DNA from: Alphaproteobacteria bacterium WMHbin7
GTDB taxonomy: Bacteria; Pseudomonadota; Alphaproteobacteria; Rhodospirillales; WMHbin7
Assembly: GCA_002753155.1 (NCBI GenBank)
Contig: PDZW01000005.1
Coordinates: forward strand, 1 to 64,000
DNA: 64,000 nucleotides
Reading direction: 5' to 3'
In this document: in pieces, positions 56,070 through 64,000 of the stretch
How positions within the stretch are numbered: position 1 is the stretch's first letter
Layout: the number at the start of each line of letters is the position of its first letter
Made by a program: the position numbers and the translations under genes
The notes under the pieces: generated by a model
Databases searched by the model: none
Told to the model about the DNA's origin: nothing
The model's input: the letters and a program-made list of their open reading frames with translations, nothing else

Positions 56070-56805
56070 GAGTCTCCAGGGCCTGGTCATCGACCAGGCC
56101 TTGCGTGATGGCCAGCCGATACCCCCCGAACTCGGTCAAAACGGGATCGGCCCCTCCCAATTCCTTCAGCCCGAACAAAGGCGGCAGGTCGCGGGCCGCA
56201 TGCTGCCCCTCGGCCAGCAGCATGGGCAGCACGACGATCTGCCTTGTTTTAATGCTGCATTGCCAGTCGGCCGCCCTGGGCTCCTCTTCCAAAAAGCAAA
56301 CCCTGACCTCGGCCCATCGCCCGGCCTTAAGCAACTGCGCCGCCAGCCCCTCAGCACTCGCCTTGGCCCCGCCGCCCTGCCGATTGCCATGCGCAACCAG
56401 CAACAGCGCGGTCGCCTTGAAATCGAAGCTTGCTGCCATGGCGGCTAGTTCCGCCCGTTCTTCCACCAATCGGGCAAGGCCGGGATGAACGCCGATGGGA
56501 CGTAGATAATGGACGCTGCGCCCATCCGATAACAGGGTCAGCGGCCCTTGAAGCCCCATCTCGGCAGGAATCAGATCGCGGGCAATCCGGCCCTCGGTGG
56601 CAAAAACGGGAATTGCCAGAACAATGGGCGAGGTGATCAGCTTCAAACCTTCGCCCACATAGGGGGTCTCTTTCCAAAAGCAGGCCGCCACCTGATCGAA
56701 AGCCTCGTCCTGGCCCAGCCGTTCGGCCAGGCGGCGCACAGCGCCACCGCCGCCTAAACTGGCGCCATGCCCGATCAGCAGTAGTCCGATTCCTTCCTTC
56801 TTCAT
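56020..56805 (-). CDS. CbiX-type sirohydrochlorin chelatase, two-domain form
   Basis: GLLLIGHGASLGGGGAVRRLAERL and LLLVAHGNRQGGGAKASAEGLAAQL half-domains with conserved His. Confidence 0.8.
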   Translation of the reverse strand: MKKEGIGLLLIGHGASLGGGGAVRRLAERLGQDEAFDQVAACFWKETPYVGEGLKLITSPIVLAIPVFATEGRIARDLIPAEMGLQGPLTLLSDGRSVHYLRPIGVHPGLARLVEERAELAAMAASFDFKATALLLVAHGNRQGGGAKASAEGLAAQLLKAGRWAEVRVCFLEEEPRAADWQCSIKTRQIVVLPMLLAEGQHAARDLPPLFGLKELGGADPVLTEFGGYRLAITQGLVDDQALETLIRRMVQETLSRPSPR

Positions 56806-56894
56806 GGCATCCAGGGTAGCGCGCTTCCTATCCCTCTGATACCCTTAAGACGAATCGGCGAAAAAGCCGAGCGGAAAGCGTGGAGGAAACAGGG

Positions 56895-57260
56895 ATGGGC
56901 CGTTCCGTACTGGTGGTCGATGACGAGTCGAACATCGTGCTTTCGTTGGAATTCCTGATGCGCCAGGCCGGGTTCGAGGTCCGCATCGCCCGTGATGGCG
57001 AACAGGCCCTTGAAGAAGTGGCCCGCCAGCCGCCCGATCTGATTCTGCTGGATGTCATGATGCCCAAGCGTGACGGCTATGATGTCTGCCAGACGGTGCG
57101 CGCCAACCCCCTTTGGAAGAATGTCCGCATCATCATGCTGACGGCCAAAGGCCGCGAGATCGAGCGCGAAAAGGGCCTGGCCATGGGTGCGGACGATTAC
57201 ATCACCAAGCCCTTCTCCACCCGCGAGGTTGTCGAGCGGGTCCGTCAATATCTCGGCTAG
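56895..57260 (+). CDS. Single-domain response regulator
   Basis: [76 protein letters not shown]. Confidence 0.92.
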   Translation: MGRSVLVVDDESNIVLSLEFLMRQAGFEVRIARDGEQALEEVARQPPDLILLDVMMPKRDGYDVCQTVRANPLWKNVRIIMLTAKGREIEREKGLAMGADDYITKPFSTREVVERVRQYLG

Positions 57261-57263
57261 ATC

Positions 57264-59318
57264 GTGGGTCACAGCGCCCGCATCGGCCTTGTCTTTGCGC
57301 TGCTGGGAGCGGCAGGGGCCGGAGCGATGCTGCTGATTCCCGCCACCCTGTCCTGGCTGATCCTTATTCCCGTACTTGGTCTGGCTTGGCTGCTGGTGAA
57401 TCGTCTGCTTTTGGCACCCGCAGCCCTTCTTGCCCGCGAAGTGGCAATTCTCGCCCAGACCAAGGGAACAGGCCGGGCGCCGATCTTCCCCGAACGCCAT
57501 CTGCTGGGCGACCTGCTGCCTGCGATTGAAAAATTGGCGCTGACGGTTTCGTCCAGCCAGGGCGAATTCAACGCCGCACTCGACAAGGCGACGAGACAGT
57601 CCGAAGAACAAAGGCGCTGGCTGGAAGTCATTCTGGTCGATCTGGCCGAAGGCGTTCTGGTCTGCAATCTCAATCACCAGCTTCTGCTCTACAATCAGAC
57701 CGCCACGCGATTGTTCGGAAAACCCGAAGCAATTGGCCTGGGCCGCCCGCTCTTCGCCCTGGTCTCGAAGGCGGCCATTCTGCACACGCTGGATCTTCTG
57801 GACTATCGCCGCCGCTCGGGCGTGCCCCAGGATGGCGACACATTGCCCTTCGTCTGCGCCACCGCCGATGCCAAGCGCATGCTGGAAGGACGCATGGGGC
57901 TTATTCTCGATCCTGCGGGCAAGACATCGGCCTATGTGCTGACTTTCACCGATATGAGCGAGCGCGTGGCCGAACTGGAACGCGCCGACACGGTGCGTCA
58001 CGCCCTGACCCGCGATCTGCGCCAACCCATGGCCAATCTGCGCGCCGCCTCGGAAACATTGAACGCCTATCCTTTGATGGAAGCAGGGGTGCGCCAGTCC
58101 TTCGAGAAAGTGATCCTGGAAGAAAGCACGCGCCTCAGCAATCGCCTGGACGAATTGGCCTTGGCCTATCGCGGCCATGGGCTGGGCCGCTGGCCGATGG
58201 GAGAGTTGCATGCCGCCGATCTGATCGACTGCCTTGATCGCAGGCTGGTCAAAGAGAATGGGCCGCGGGTCACGCTGATCGGCATGCCTTTGTGGCTGCA
58301 GGCCGATCATCACCTTCTCATGCGCACATTGCTTCAGCTGGTGCGCAAGATCGCGCAGCGTTTCGCTGTAGAAGAAATCGATGCCGAAACCAAGCTGGGC
58401 GACAAACGTGTCTATCTCGATCTGATCTGGAAGGGGGCCGCCCTTTCCAACCAGGAGATCGAAGCCTGGATCGCTGAACCGCTGGAGGGCGGCGATGGCC
58501 CAGCCACCATCGCCGAAGCGCTTGAACGCCACGGCGCCGAAATCTGGAGCCAACCTTCTGGCGGCGATTACGCTCTGCTGCGCCTGCCCCTGCTGACCCC
58601 GATGAATGCCCGGATTCTGGTCAAGCAAGAAGAAGAGCGCCCGCCTGCACGCCCGGAATTCTACGATTTCGGCCTATTGGCCCAGCATGCCGATGTGGGC
58701 AGTCTGGCCGAGCGGCCCTTAAGCCAACTGACCTTCGTCGTCTTTGATACCGAGACCACCGGCTTGAAGCCCTCGCAGGGCGACGAGATCATCTCCATCG
58801 GTGCGGTGCGCGTCGTCAACGGGCGCCTTTTGAGCGGCGAGACCTTCGAGCGTCTGGTCAATCCCGGAATGAAAATTCCCGAGGCCAGCATCCGTTTCCA
58901 TCACATTACCGACAGCATGGTGGCCGACAAGCCGCCGATTGCCATCGTTCTTCCCCAATTCAAGGGATTCGCGGGCGATGCCGTGCTGGCCGCCCACAAT
59001 GCCGCCTTTGATCTCAAGTTCCTGCATTTAAAGGAAGCCAGCACCGGCATCCGCTTTACCAATCCGGTGGTGGATACGCTGTTGCTGTCGCGTCTGGCCG
59101 ACGAGCATCTGGAAGATCATTCGCTGGATGGCGTTGCCCTGCGGTTCAATATCGACATTCCCGACCGGCACACCGCCTTGGGCGACGCGTTGGCCACCGC
59201 CGTCGTTCTGGTCAGGCTGATTCAGATTCTGGAAACACAGGGGATCACCACCCTGGGTCAGGTGATGAGATTAACCAACATGGCAGCGCAGATGCGCGCC
59301 ACCGGCCAGAATTTTTAG
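57264..59318 (+). CDS. Membrane PAS/degenerate histidine kinase fused to a DEDDh 3'-5' exonuclease
   Basis: Two TM segments, PAS, TRDLRQPMANLRAASETL (H-box without His), then FVVFDTETTGLKPSQGDEIISIGAV / HNAAFDLKFLHL / HTALGDALAT. Confidence 0.85.
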   Translation: MGHSARIGLVFALLGAAGAGAMLLIPATLSWLILIPVLGLAWLLVNRLLLAPAALLAREVAILAQTKGTGRAPIFPERHLLGDLLPAIEKLALTVSSSQGEFNAALDKATRQSEEQRRWLEVILVDLAEGVLVCNLNHQLLLYNQTATRLFGKPEAIGLGRPLFALVSKAAILHTLDLLDYRRRSGVPQDGDTLPFVCATADAKRMLEGRMGLILDPAGKTSAYVLTFTDMSERVAELERADTVRHALTRDLRQPMANLRAASETLNAYPLMEAGVRQSFEKVILEESTRLSNRLDELALAYRGHGLGRWPMGELHAADLIDCLDRRLVKENGPRVTLIGMPLWLQADHHLLMRTLLQLVRKIAQRFAVEEIDAETKLGDKRVYLDLIWKGAALSNQEIEAWIAEPLEGGDGPATIAEALERHGAEIWSQPSGGDYALLRLPLLTPMNARILVKQEEERPPARPEFYDFGLLAQHADVGSLAERPLSQLTFVVFDTETTGLKPSQGDEIISIGAVRVVNGRLLSGETFERLVNPGMKIPEASIRFHHITDSMVADKPPIAIVLPQFKGFAGDAVLAAHNAAFDLKFLHLKEASTGIRFTNPVVDTLLLSRLADEHLEDHSLDGVALRFNIDIPDRHTALGDALATAVVLVRLIQILETQGITTLGQVMRLTNMAAQMRATGQNF

Positions 59319-59320
59319 CC

Positions 59321-59569
59321 ATGACAGGTCGTCGCAAAAACACCCCCCATGTCCGTTTTGCCAGCCCCGGCGGGCGCGAGGCCAAGCTGGCAGGGCTGTT
59401 TCTGCTGGGGCTTTTGCTGTTCCTGCCCCCGATCCTGACCCTTTTCAGCCGCCCGATTCTGGTGTTTGGCATTCCCCTGTTCTATCTCTATCTGTTCCTG
59501 GCCTGGGCGGCTCTGATTTTTCTTCTGGCCCGCGCGCTTAGGCGCGGTCCGGACCCCGGTTCGGAGTAA
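59321..59569 (+). CDS. Small two-TM protein preceding the symporter
   Basis: AKLAGLFLLGLLLFLPPILTLF and IPLFYLYLFLAWAALIFLLARAL; sits directly before the SLC5-like sensor, as small subunits commonly do. Confidence 0.7.
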   Translation: MTGRRKNTPHVRFASPGGREAKLAGLFLLGLLLFLPPILTLFSRPILVFGIPLFYLYLFLAWAALIFLLARALRRGPDPGSE

Positions 59570-59572
59570 GCC

Positions 59573-62263
59573 ATGCTGACGCCCTGGCAGGTCATCCCCG
59601 CAGCCCTGGCCTATCTTTTCCTGCTTTTTGCGCTGGCCTGGTGGGGCGACCGCAGGGCCGATCAACAGCGCAGCCTGATTTCCTGGCCCATCGTCTATGC
59701 CCTGTCGATCGCGGTTTATTGCACCTCATGGACCTTTTACGGAAGCGTCGGGCGGGCCGCCGCCTCGGGTGTCGGCTTCCTGCCGATCTATCTTGGCCCC
59801 ACCCTGATGGCCTGCCTGTGGTGGCTATGGCTGCGCAAGATGGCGCGTATTTCCAAGGCGCACCGCATCACCTCGATTGCCGACTTTCTGTCAGCGCGTT
59901 ATGGCAAAAGCACACTTCTGGGCGGCCTGGTTACCGTCATCGCGGTCATCGGCATCATGCCCTACATCTCGCTGCAACTGAAAGCGGTCTCGGCCACCTT
60001 CCAGGCCCTGGTCGCTGTGACGCCTGAACATAACGCCGCCCCTGCCATGTTCGAAGACACGGCGTTCTACGTCGCCCTGTTGCTGACCGCCTTCGCCATT
60101 CTGTTCGGCACCCGCCATATCGACGCATCGGAGCGCCACGAGGGCATGGTTGCCGCCATCGCCTTCGAAAGCCTGATCAAGCTGATCGCCTTCATGGCCG
60201 TCGGCCTGTTCGTCGTCTTCGGCCTGTTCTCCAGCCCCGCCGAACTGTTCGAACTGGCCGCCAGCGACGCATCGCTGGCCAAGCTGTTCACCCTGCCCGA
60301 TGCCAAGTCGGCTGGCGATTTCGTGGCGCTGACCTTTCTTTCCGGCCTTGTTATCATTTGCCTGCCCCGCCAGTTCCAGGTGGCGGTGGTCGAAAATGTT
60401 TCAGAAGACCATATTCGCCACGCCGCCTGGATGTTTCCGCTTTACCTGTTCCTGATCAATCTCTTCGTGCTGCCCATTGCACTGGCCGGGCGCATGGCCT
60501 TCGGCACCGACGTCAATCCCGACCTCTATGTTCTGTCCCTGCCCCTGGGGGCTGGGCAGACCGCCCTGGCGCTTTTCGCCTTCATCGGCGGATTGTCGGC
60601 GGCCACCGGCATGATCATCGTTGAAACGGTGGCCTTGGCCACCATGGTCTGCAACGATCTGGTCATGCCCGCCCTCTTGCGCCTCGCCCCCTCGCATCTG
60701 AAGGCCAGAGCCGATCTTTCCGTGTTGCTGCTGCGCATTCGCCGTTGGGCCATCGTCGGTGTGGTGGGGCTGGGCTATCTTTACGCCCATTTCATCGGCC
60801 AATCCTATGCCTTGGTGACCATAGGCCTGGTCAGCTTTGCCGCCGCCGCCCAATTCGCCCCGGCCCTGCTGGGCGGCATTCTGTGGAAGGGCGGAACAAG
60901 CTCGGGCGCCCTGGCCGGTCTTTCTGCGGGGGCCGTGATCTGGTTCTATACGCTGCTTTTGCCTTCCTTCGCCCGCTCGGGCTGGATCGCTGGCGCCTTC
61001 ATCGATTTAGGCCCCTTTGGCTTCGAACTTTTAAAGCCTTATGCGCTGTTCGGCCTTTCGGGCCTTGATCCCATCACGCATTCGCTGATCTGGAGCATGA
61101 TGGCCAATCTTGGCCTTTACATCGCCGTGTCGCTTTTATCCAGCCAGGGCGCCATCGAGCGCATTCAAGCCACCTTGTTCGTCGATGCCTTAAAGCCAGC
61201 CGGCGAAACCGGAGGTGCTCGTTTCTGGCGCGGCACCGCCCAGGTGGCCGACCTGTTGGCCCTGGCCGCTCGCTTCGTCGGCACCGAGAATGCCGAACGC
61301 GCCTTTGCCCAACATGCCAGTTCGCGCGGGCTTGAACTGGGCGAGGTCGAGGTGGCGGATGCCGATTTCGTGGCCTTTGCCGAGCGACTGCTTTCCGGCG
61401 CCATCGGCGGCGCCTCGGCCCGCGTCATGGTCGCCAGCGTAGCCAAGGGCGAGATCATGGGCCTGGCCGAGGTGATGGAGATTTTGGACGAAGCTTCGCA
61501 GGTGATCGCCTACAGCCAGAAGCTTGAGGCCACCTCGGCGGAGTTGAAAGCCGCCAACGAGCGGCTTAAGGAATTGGACAGCCTGAAGGATGATTTCGTT
61601 TCAACGGTCACCCACGAATTGCGCACCCCGCTCACCTCGATCCGCTCGTTTTCGGAAATTCTGCGCGACAATCCCGAGCTTGATCCGGCCCAGCGCCAGG
61701 AATTCCTGCGCATCGTGGTCGAGGAAAGCGAGCGCCTGACCCGCCTGATCAATCAGGTGCTGGATCTGGCCAAGATCGAGGCGGGTTCCCTGGGCTGGGA
61801 TATCCACCCCTTGATAGCCCAGGAAGCCCTTGAATCAGCCCTGGCCGCGACCAGACGCTTAGCCCAGGACCGAGGCGTGATCATCGAGGAGAACCTGCCC
61901 GCCAGCCCCCTGATGGTGATGGCGGATCGTGATCGGCTGATTCAGGTGCTGATCAATCTGCTTTCGAATGCCGTGAAGTTCGCGCCGGAAAACAGTGGGC
62001 GCATTCGGGCGCAAGTGGCGGCCAGCGACGGCGGCATTCGCTTTACCATCGCCGACAATGGGCCCGGCGTGCCCGCAGCCCATCACGAAACCATCTTCGA
62101 CAAATTCCGCCAGGTGGGCGACACCCTGACCGCCAAGCCCTCGGGCACCGGGCTTGGCTTGGCTATTTCTCGGGGCATCGTCGAGCATCTTGAGGGGCGC
62201 ATCTGGATCGACAGCCAACCAGGCCAGGGGGCTACCTTCCATGTGCAATTGCCGGGGGCTTAG
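59573..62263 (+). CDS. CrbS-like sodium/solute symporter-histidine kinase fusion
   Basis: 13-TM-like SSS domain (YCTSWTFYGSVGRAAASGVGFLPIYLGPTL) followed by DDFVSTVTHELRTPLTSIRSFSEIL and HATPase NLLSNAVKFAPENSG. Confidence 0.92.
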   Translation: MLTPWQVIPAALAYLFLLFALAWWGDRRADQQRSLISWPIVYALSIAVYCTSWTFYGSVGRAAASGVGFLPIYLGPTLMACLWWLWLRKMARISKAHRITSIADFLSARYGKSTLLGGLVTVIAVIGIMPYISLQLKAVSATFQALVAVTPEHNAAPAMFEDTAFYVALLLTAFAILFGTRHIDASERHEGMVAAIAFESLIKLIAFMAVGLFVVFGLFSSPAELFELAASDASLAKLFTLPDAKSAGDFVALTFLSGLVIICLPRQFQVAVVENVSEDHIRHAAWMFPLYLFLINLFVLPIALAGRMAFGTDVNPDLYVLSLPLGAGQTALALFAFIGGLSAATGMIIVETVALATMVCNDLVMPALLRLAPSHLKARADLSVLLLRIRRWAIVGVVGLGYLYAHFIGQSYALVTIGLVSFAAAAQFAPALLGGILWKGGTSSGALAGLSAGAVIWFYTLLLPSFARSGWIAGAFIDLGPFGFELLKPYALFGLSGLDPITHSLIWSMMANLGLYIAVSLLSSQGAIERIQATLFVDALKPAGETGGARFWRGTAQVADLLALAARFVGTENAERAFAQHASSRGLELGEVEVADADFVAFAERLLSGAIGGASARVMVASVAKGEIMGLAEVMEILDEASQVIAYSQKLEATSAELKAANERLKELDSLKDDFVSTVTHELRTPLTSIRSFSEILRDNPELDPAQRQEFLRIVVEESERLTRLINQVLDLAKIEAGSLGWDIHPLIAQEALESALAATRRLAQDRGVIIEENLPASPLMVMADRDRLIQVLINLLSNAVKFAPENSGRIRAQVAASDGGIRFTIADNGPGVPAAHHETIFDKFRQVGDTLTAKPSGTGLGLAISRGIVEHLEGRIWIDSQPGQGATFHVQLPGA

Positions 62264-62275
62264 AGCGGTCCCGCC

Positions 62276-62315
62276 TTGACGAGGGCTGTGCATATGTACA
62301 TAGTTACGTACATAT
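62276..62315 (+). promoter_or_regulatory. TA-operon promoter with TGTAC dyad operator
   Basis: TTGACG-17 bp-CATAGT, overlapped by ATATGTAC-N8-GTACATAT (62292-62299, 62308-62315). Confidence 0.75.
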
Positions 62316-62328
62316 CAAGGAGGCCGCC

Positions 62329-62583
62329 ATGAACACCTGCACTTTTACCGATCTGCGCGAGCATCTTAGAGAGCATCTGGACGAGGTGCATCACTCGCGC
62401 AAGCCCTTGTTGGTGACTCGTCAGAACGCGCCAGCGGCCGTGCTTCTCGACAAGGAAGAGTTCGACGGCATCATGGAGACCCTGCACCTGCTGCAAAGCC
62501 CGGCCAACGCGGCACGCCTGATGCGGTCCATCGCAAAGGCCGAGGCGGGCAAGACCAAGGGGCGCAAGCCGATATCCGCATGA
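62329..62583 (+). CDS. Phd/YefM-family antitoxin
   Basis: MNTCTFTDLREHLREHLDEVHHSRKPLLVTRQNAPAAVLLDKEEFDGIMETLHLLQSPANAARL. Confidence 0.93.
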   Translation: MNTCTFTDLREHLREHLDEVHHSRKPLLVTRQNAPAAVLLDKEEFDGIMETLHLLQSPANAARLMRSIAKAEAGKTKGRKPISA

Positions 62584-62846
62584 AGCTGCTATGGACAGAG
62601 GAGGCTTGGGACGATTATCTCTTCTGGCAGGCCAGCGACAAAAAAACCTTGGGCCGAATCAATGACCTTCTGAAGGAAATCGCCCGCACACCCTTCACCG
62701 GCCTTGGAAAACCTGAGCCCTTGAAGGGCAGCCTGAAAGGCTGGTGGTCGAGGCGCATCACTGGCGAGCATCGGCTGGTCTATCGCATCGAAGGCACGGG
62801 CAGAGCCCAGCAGGCCGTGATCGTGCAGTGCCGGTATCACTATTGA
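62580..62846 (+). CDS. YoeB/Txe-family toxin
   Basis: WTEEAWDDYLFWQASDKKTLGRINDLLKEIARTPFTGLGKPEPLKGSLKGWWSRRITGEHRLVYRIEG...CRYHY. Confidence 0.95.
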   Translation: MKLLWTEEAWDDYLFWQASDKKTLGRINDLLKEIARTPFTGLGKPEPLKGSLKGWWSRRITGEHRLVYRIEGTGRAQQAVIVQCRYHY

Positions 62847-62857
62847 GGAAGGCGGAC

Positions 62858-63175
62858 CTACGCCGCCTCGATACGCCTTGTGATCCATTGGCTGATGCTG
62901 ACGCCTTCAGCGGCAGCTTGCAAAGCGGCCTTTCGATGCAGCTCGGGATCGGTGCGCAACAAAATTTTGCCGTTGAAGGGTTTGTCGGGCGCCTTGCCGC
63001 GCTCGGAACAAAAGGCCAGATAATCATCGATGCTGTTCTGGAAAGCGCGCTTCAAGTCGCGGGCGTTGGTGCCCTCGAAATGGATGACGTCCCTCAAGCC
63101 CGCCACCGTGCCCGAGAAAATGCCCGCCTCGGCATCGAATTCAATCGGCCCGGCCAGATAGCCTTTGTATTCCAT
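62858..63175 (-). CDS. HicB-family protein (RHH C-terminus), no HicA partner visible
   Basis: YKGYLAGPIEFDAEAGIFSGTVAGLRDVIHFEGTNARDLKRAFQNSIDDYLAFCSERG..GKILLRTDPELHRKAALQAAAEGVSISQWI. Confidence 0.85.
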   Translation of the reverse strand: MEYKGYLAGPIEFDAEAGIFSGTVAGLRDVIHFEGTNARDLKRAFQNSIDDYLAFCSERGKAPDKPFNGKILLRTDPELHRKAALQAAAEGVSISQWITRRIEAA

Positions 63176-63214
63176 CATGGTCTAACTCCTGCCGTATCCA
63201 GAAACGACAGCTTC

Positions 63215-64000
63215 TCACACATCCAAATTAGCCACTTTCAGCGCGTTGGTTTGGATGAATTCGCGACGGGGCTCGACCAGATCGCCCATCAGGGTTGAGA
63301 AGATGTCGTTGGCCTCGTCGGCCATGTTGACCTTCACCTGCAGCAGCGTGCGCGCCTCGGGGTCCAGCGTGGTTGCCCACAACTGCTCGGGATTCATTTC
63401 GCCCAGGCCCTTATAGCGCTGAATGCCCACACCCTTGCGTCCGGCATCCATGATCGCACCTGCCAGACCCACCGGCCCGGTGATCACCGTCTCGCGGTCC
63501 TTGGTCATCAGTTTTCCGGTATGGGCATAGGTCTCCTTGAGCGAGACCGCAATCTCATCAAGCCTGCGCGCCTCGCCCGAATGCAGCATAACGCCATCCA
63601 GATCATGCGATTCAGAAACGCCGCGCAGGGTGCGCGTGAAGATCAGTCCGCCATCGGGGCGCTTGTCGCCCTGCCAGCCGCGTTCGAATTCGGGCTCCAG
63701 CACATCCATGCGCCGGGCGACCTGGGCAGCGGCCTCGCGGGCCCGCGTCTCATCGCTCAGAATCTTGAGATTATAGGCCCCGGCGATGGCCGCCTGCTCG
63801 GCCAGCTTGATGGGCACCCTTCGCGCCAGAGGCTGCAGCAGGCTGCGCACCTGACGCGCCTGCTCGACCTGAGCGCGAAGATCGACACCCGCCACCTGAG
63901 CCCCTGAATGCAATGTCAGCACGGCGCCGTCAAGCCCGGCATCGATCAGATAGTTTTCAAGTGCCCGCTCGTCCTTTAGATACACCTCTGACTGTCCGCG
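63215..64000 (-). CDS. gyrB: DNA gyrase subunit B, C-terminal part (cut by window edge)
   Basis: [19 protein letters not shown] reading in from the edge; [36 protein letters not shown]-term [17 protein letters not shown]. Confidence 0.96.
   Translation of the reverse strand, partial: RGQSEVYLKDERALENYLIDAGLDGAVLTLHSGAQVAGVDLRAQVEQARQVRSLLQPLARRVPIKLAEQAAIAGAYNLKILSDETRAREAAAQVARRMDVLEPEFERGWQGDKRPDGGLIFTRTLRGVSESHDLDGVMLHSGEARRLDEIAVSLKETYAHTGKLMTKDRETVITGPVGLAGAIMDAGRKGVGIQRYKGLGEMNPEQLWATTLDPEARTLLQVKVNMADEANDIFSTLMGDLVEPRREFIQTNALKVANLDV

Noticed and set aside
56802-58628. 608-aa minus-strand ORF opposite the response regulator and exonuclease genes
   Set aside because: Antisense shadow ORF in GC-rich coding sequence; composition is His/Gln/Gly-rich without recognisable domains, while the plus strand encodes clear REC and PAS proteins.

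Overview
GC-rich alphaproteobacterial chromosome segment. Gene content suggests a Magnetospirillum/Rhodospirillales-like organism, but this is inference and no marker gene was searched. From left to right: (1) an IS3-family insertion end that truncates a small membrane-protein gene, followed by a repeat-rich intergenic region; (2) a large flagellar/chemotaxis block (flagellin, flgL, flgK, flgN-like, flgJ-N, flgI, fliX, dksA-like, a FlaF-like fusion, flgH, flgA, flgG, flgF, fliL, fliM, a DUF6468-like gene, motE-like, cheY, cheZ, a large exported TPR protein); (3) speD-speE and a glycosyltransferase; (4) an arsenic operon (arsR, permease, thioredoxin-like, GCAxxG/ArsC fusion, acr3); (5) an acyl-CoA ligase/beta-oxidation cluster with a TetR regulator; (6) the hda-perM-pgsA-DUF2066 / purM-purN housekeeping cluster and a sensor kinase; (7) an oxidative-type (reverse) dsr operon dsrABEFHCMKLJOP-[trpD2-like]-dsrN with divergent TauD-like dioxygenase and convergent CbiX genes; (8) a response regulator, a degenerate kinase fused to a DEDDh exonuclease, a small membrane protein and a CrbS-like symporter-kinase; (9) a YefM/YoeB-type TA pair, an orphan HicB and the 3' part of gyrB. 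The most noteworthy items are the FlaF-DUF2934-histone-H1-like fusion, the pseudokinase-exonuclease fusion beside a CrbS-like sensor, the GCAxxG-ArsC fusion, the TrpD2-like gene inside the dsr operon, paired hairpins between dsrC and dsrM, and several clear operators and promoters (FadR/YsiA-like palindrome, leaderless arsR promoter, sigma-54 sites, TGTAC dyad at the TA operon). All family assignments come from reading protein motifs; no database search was run.
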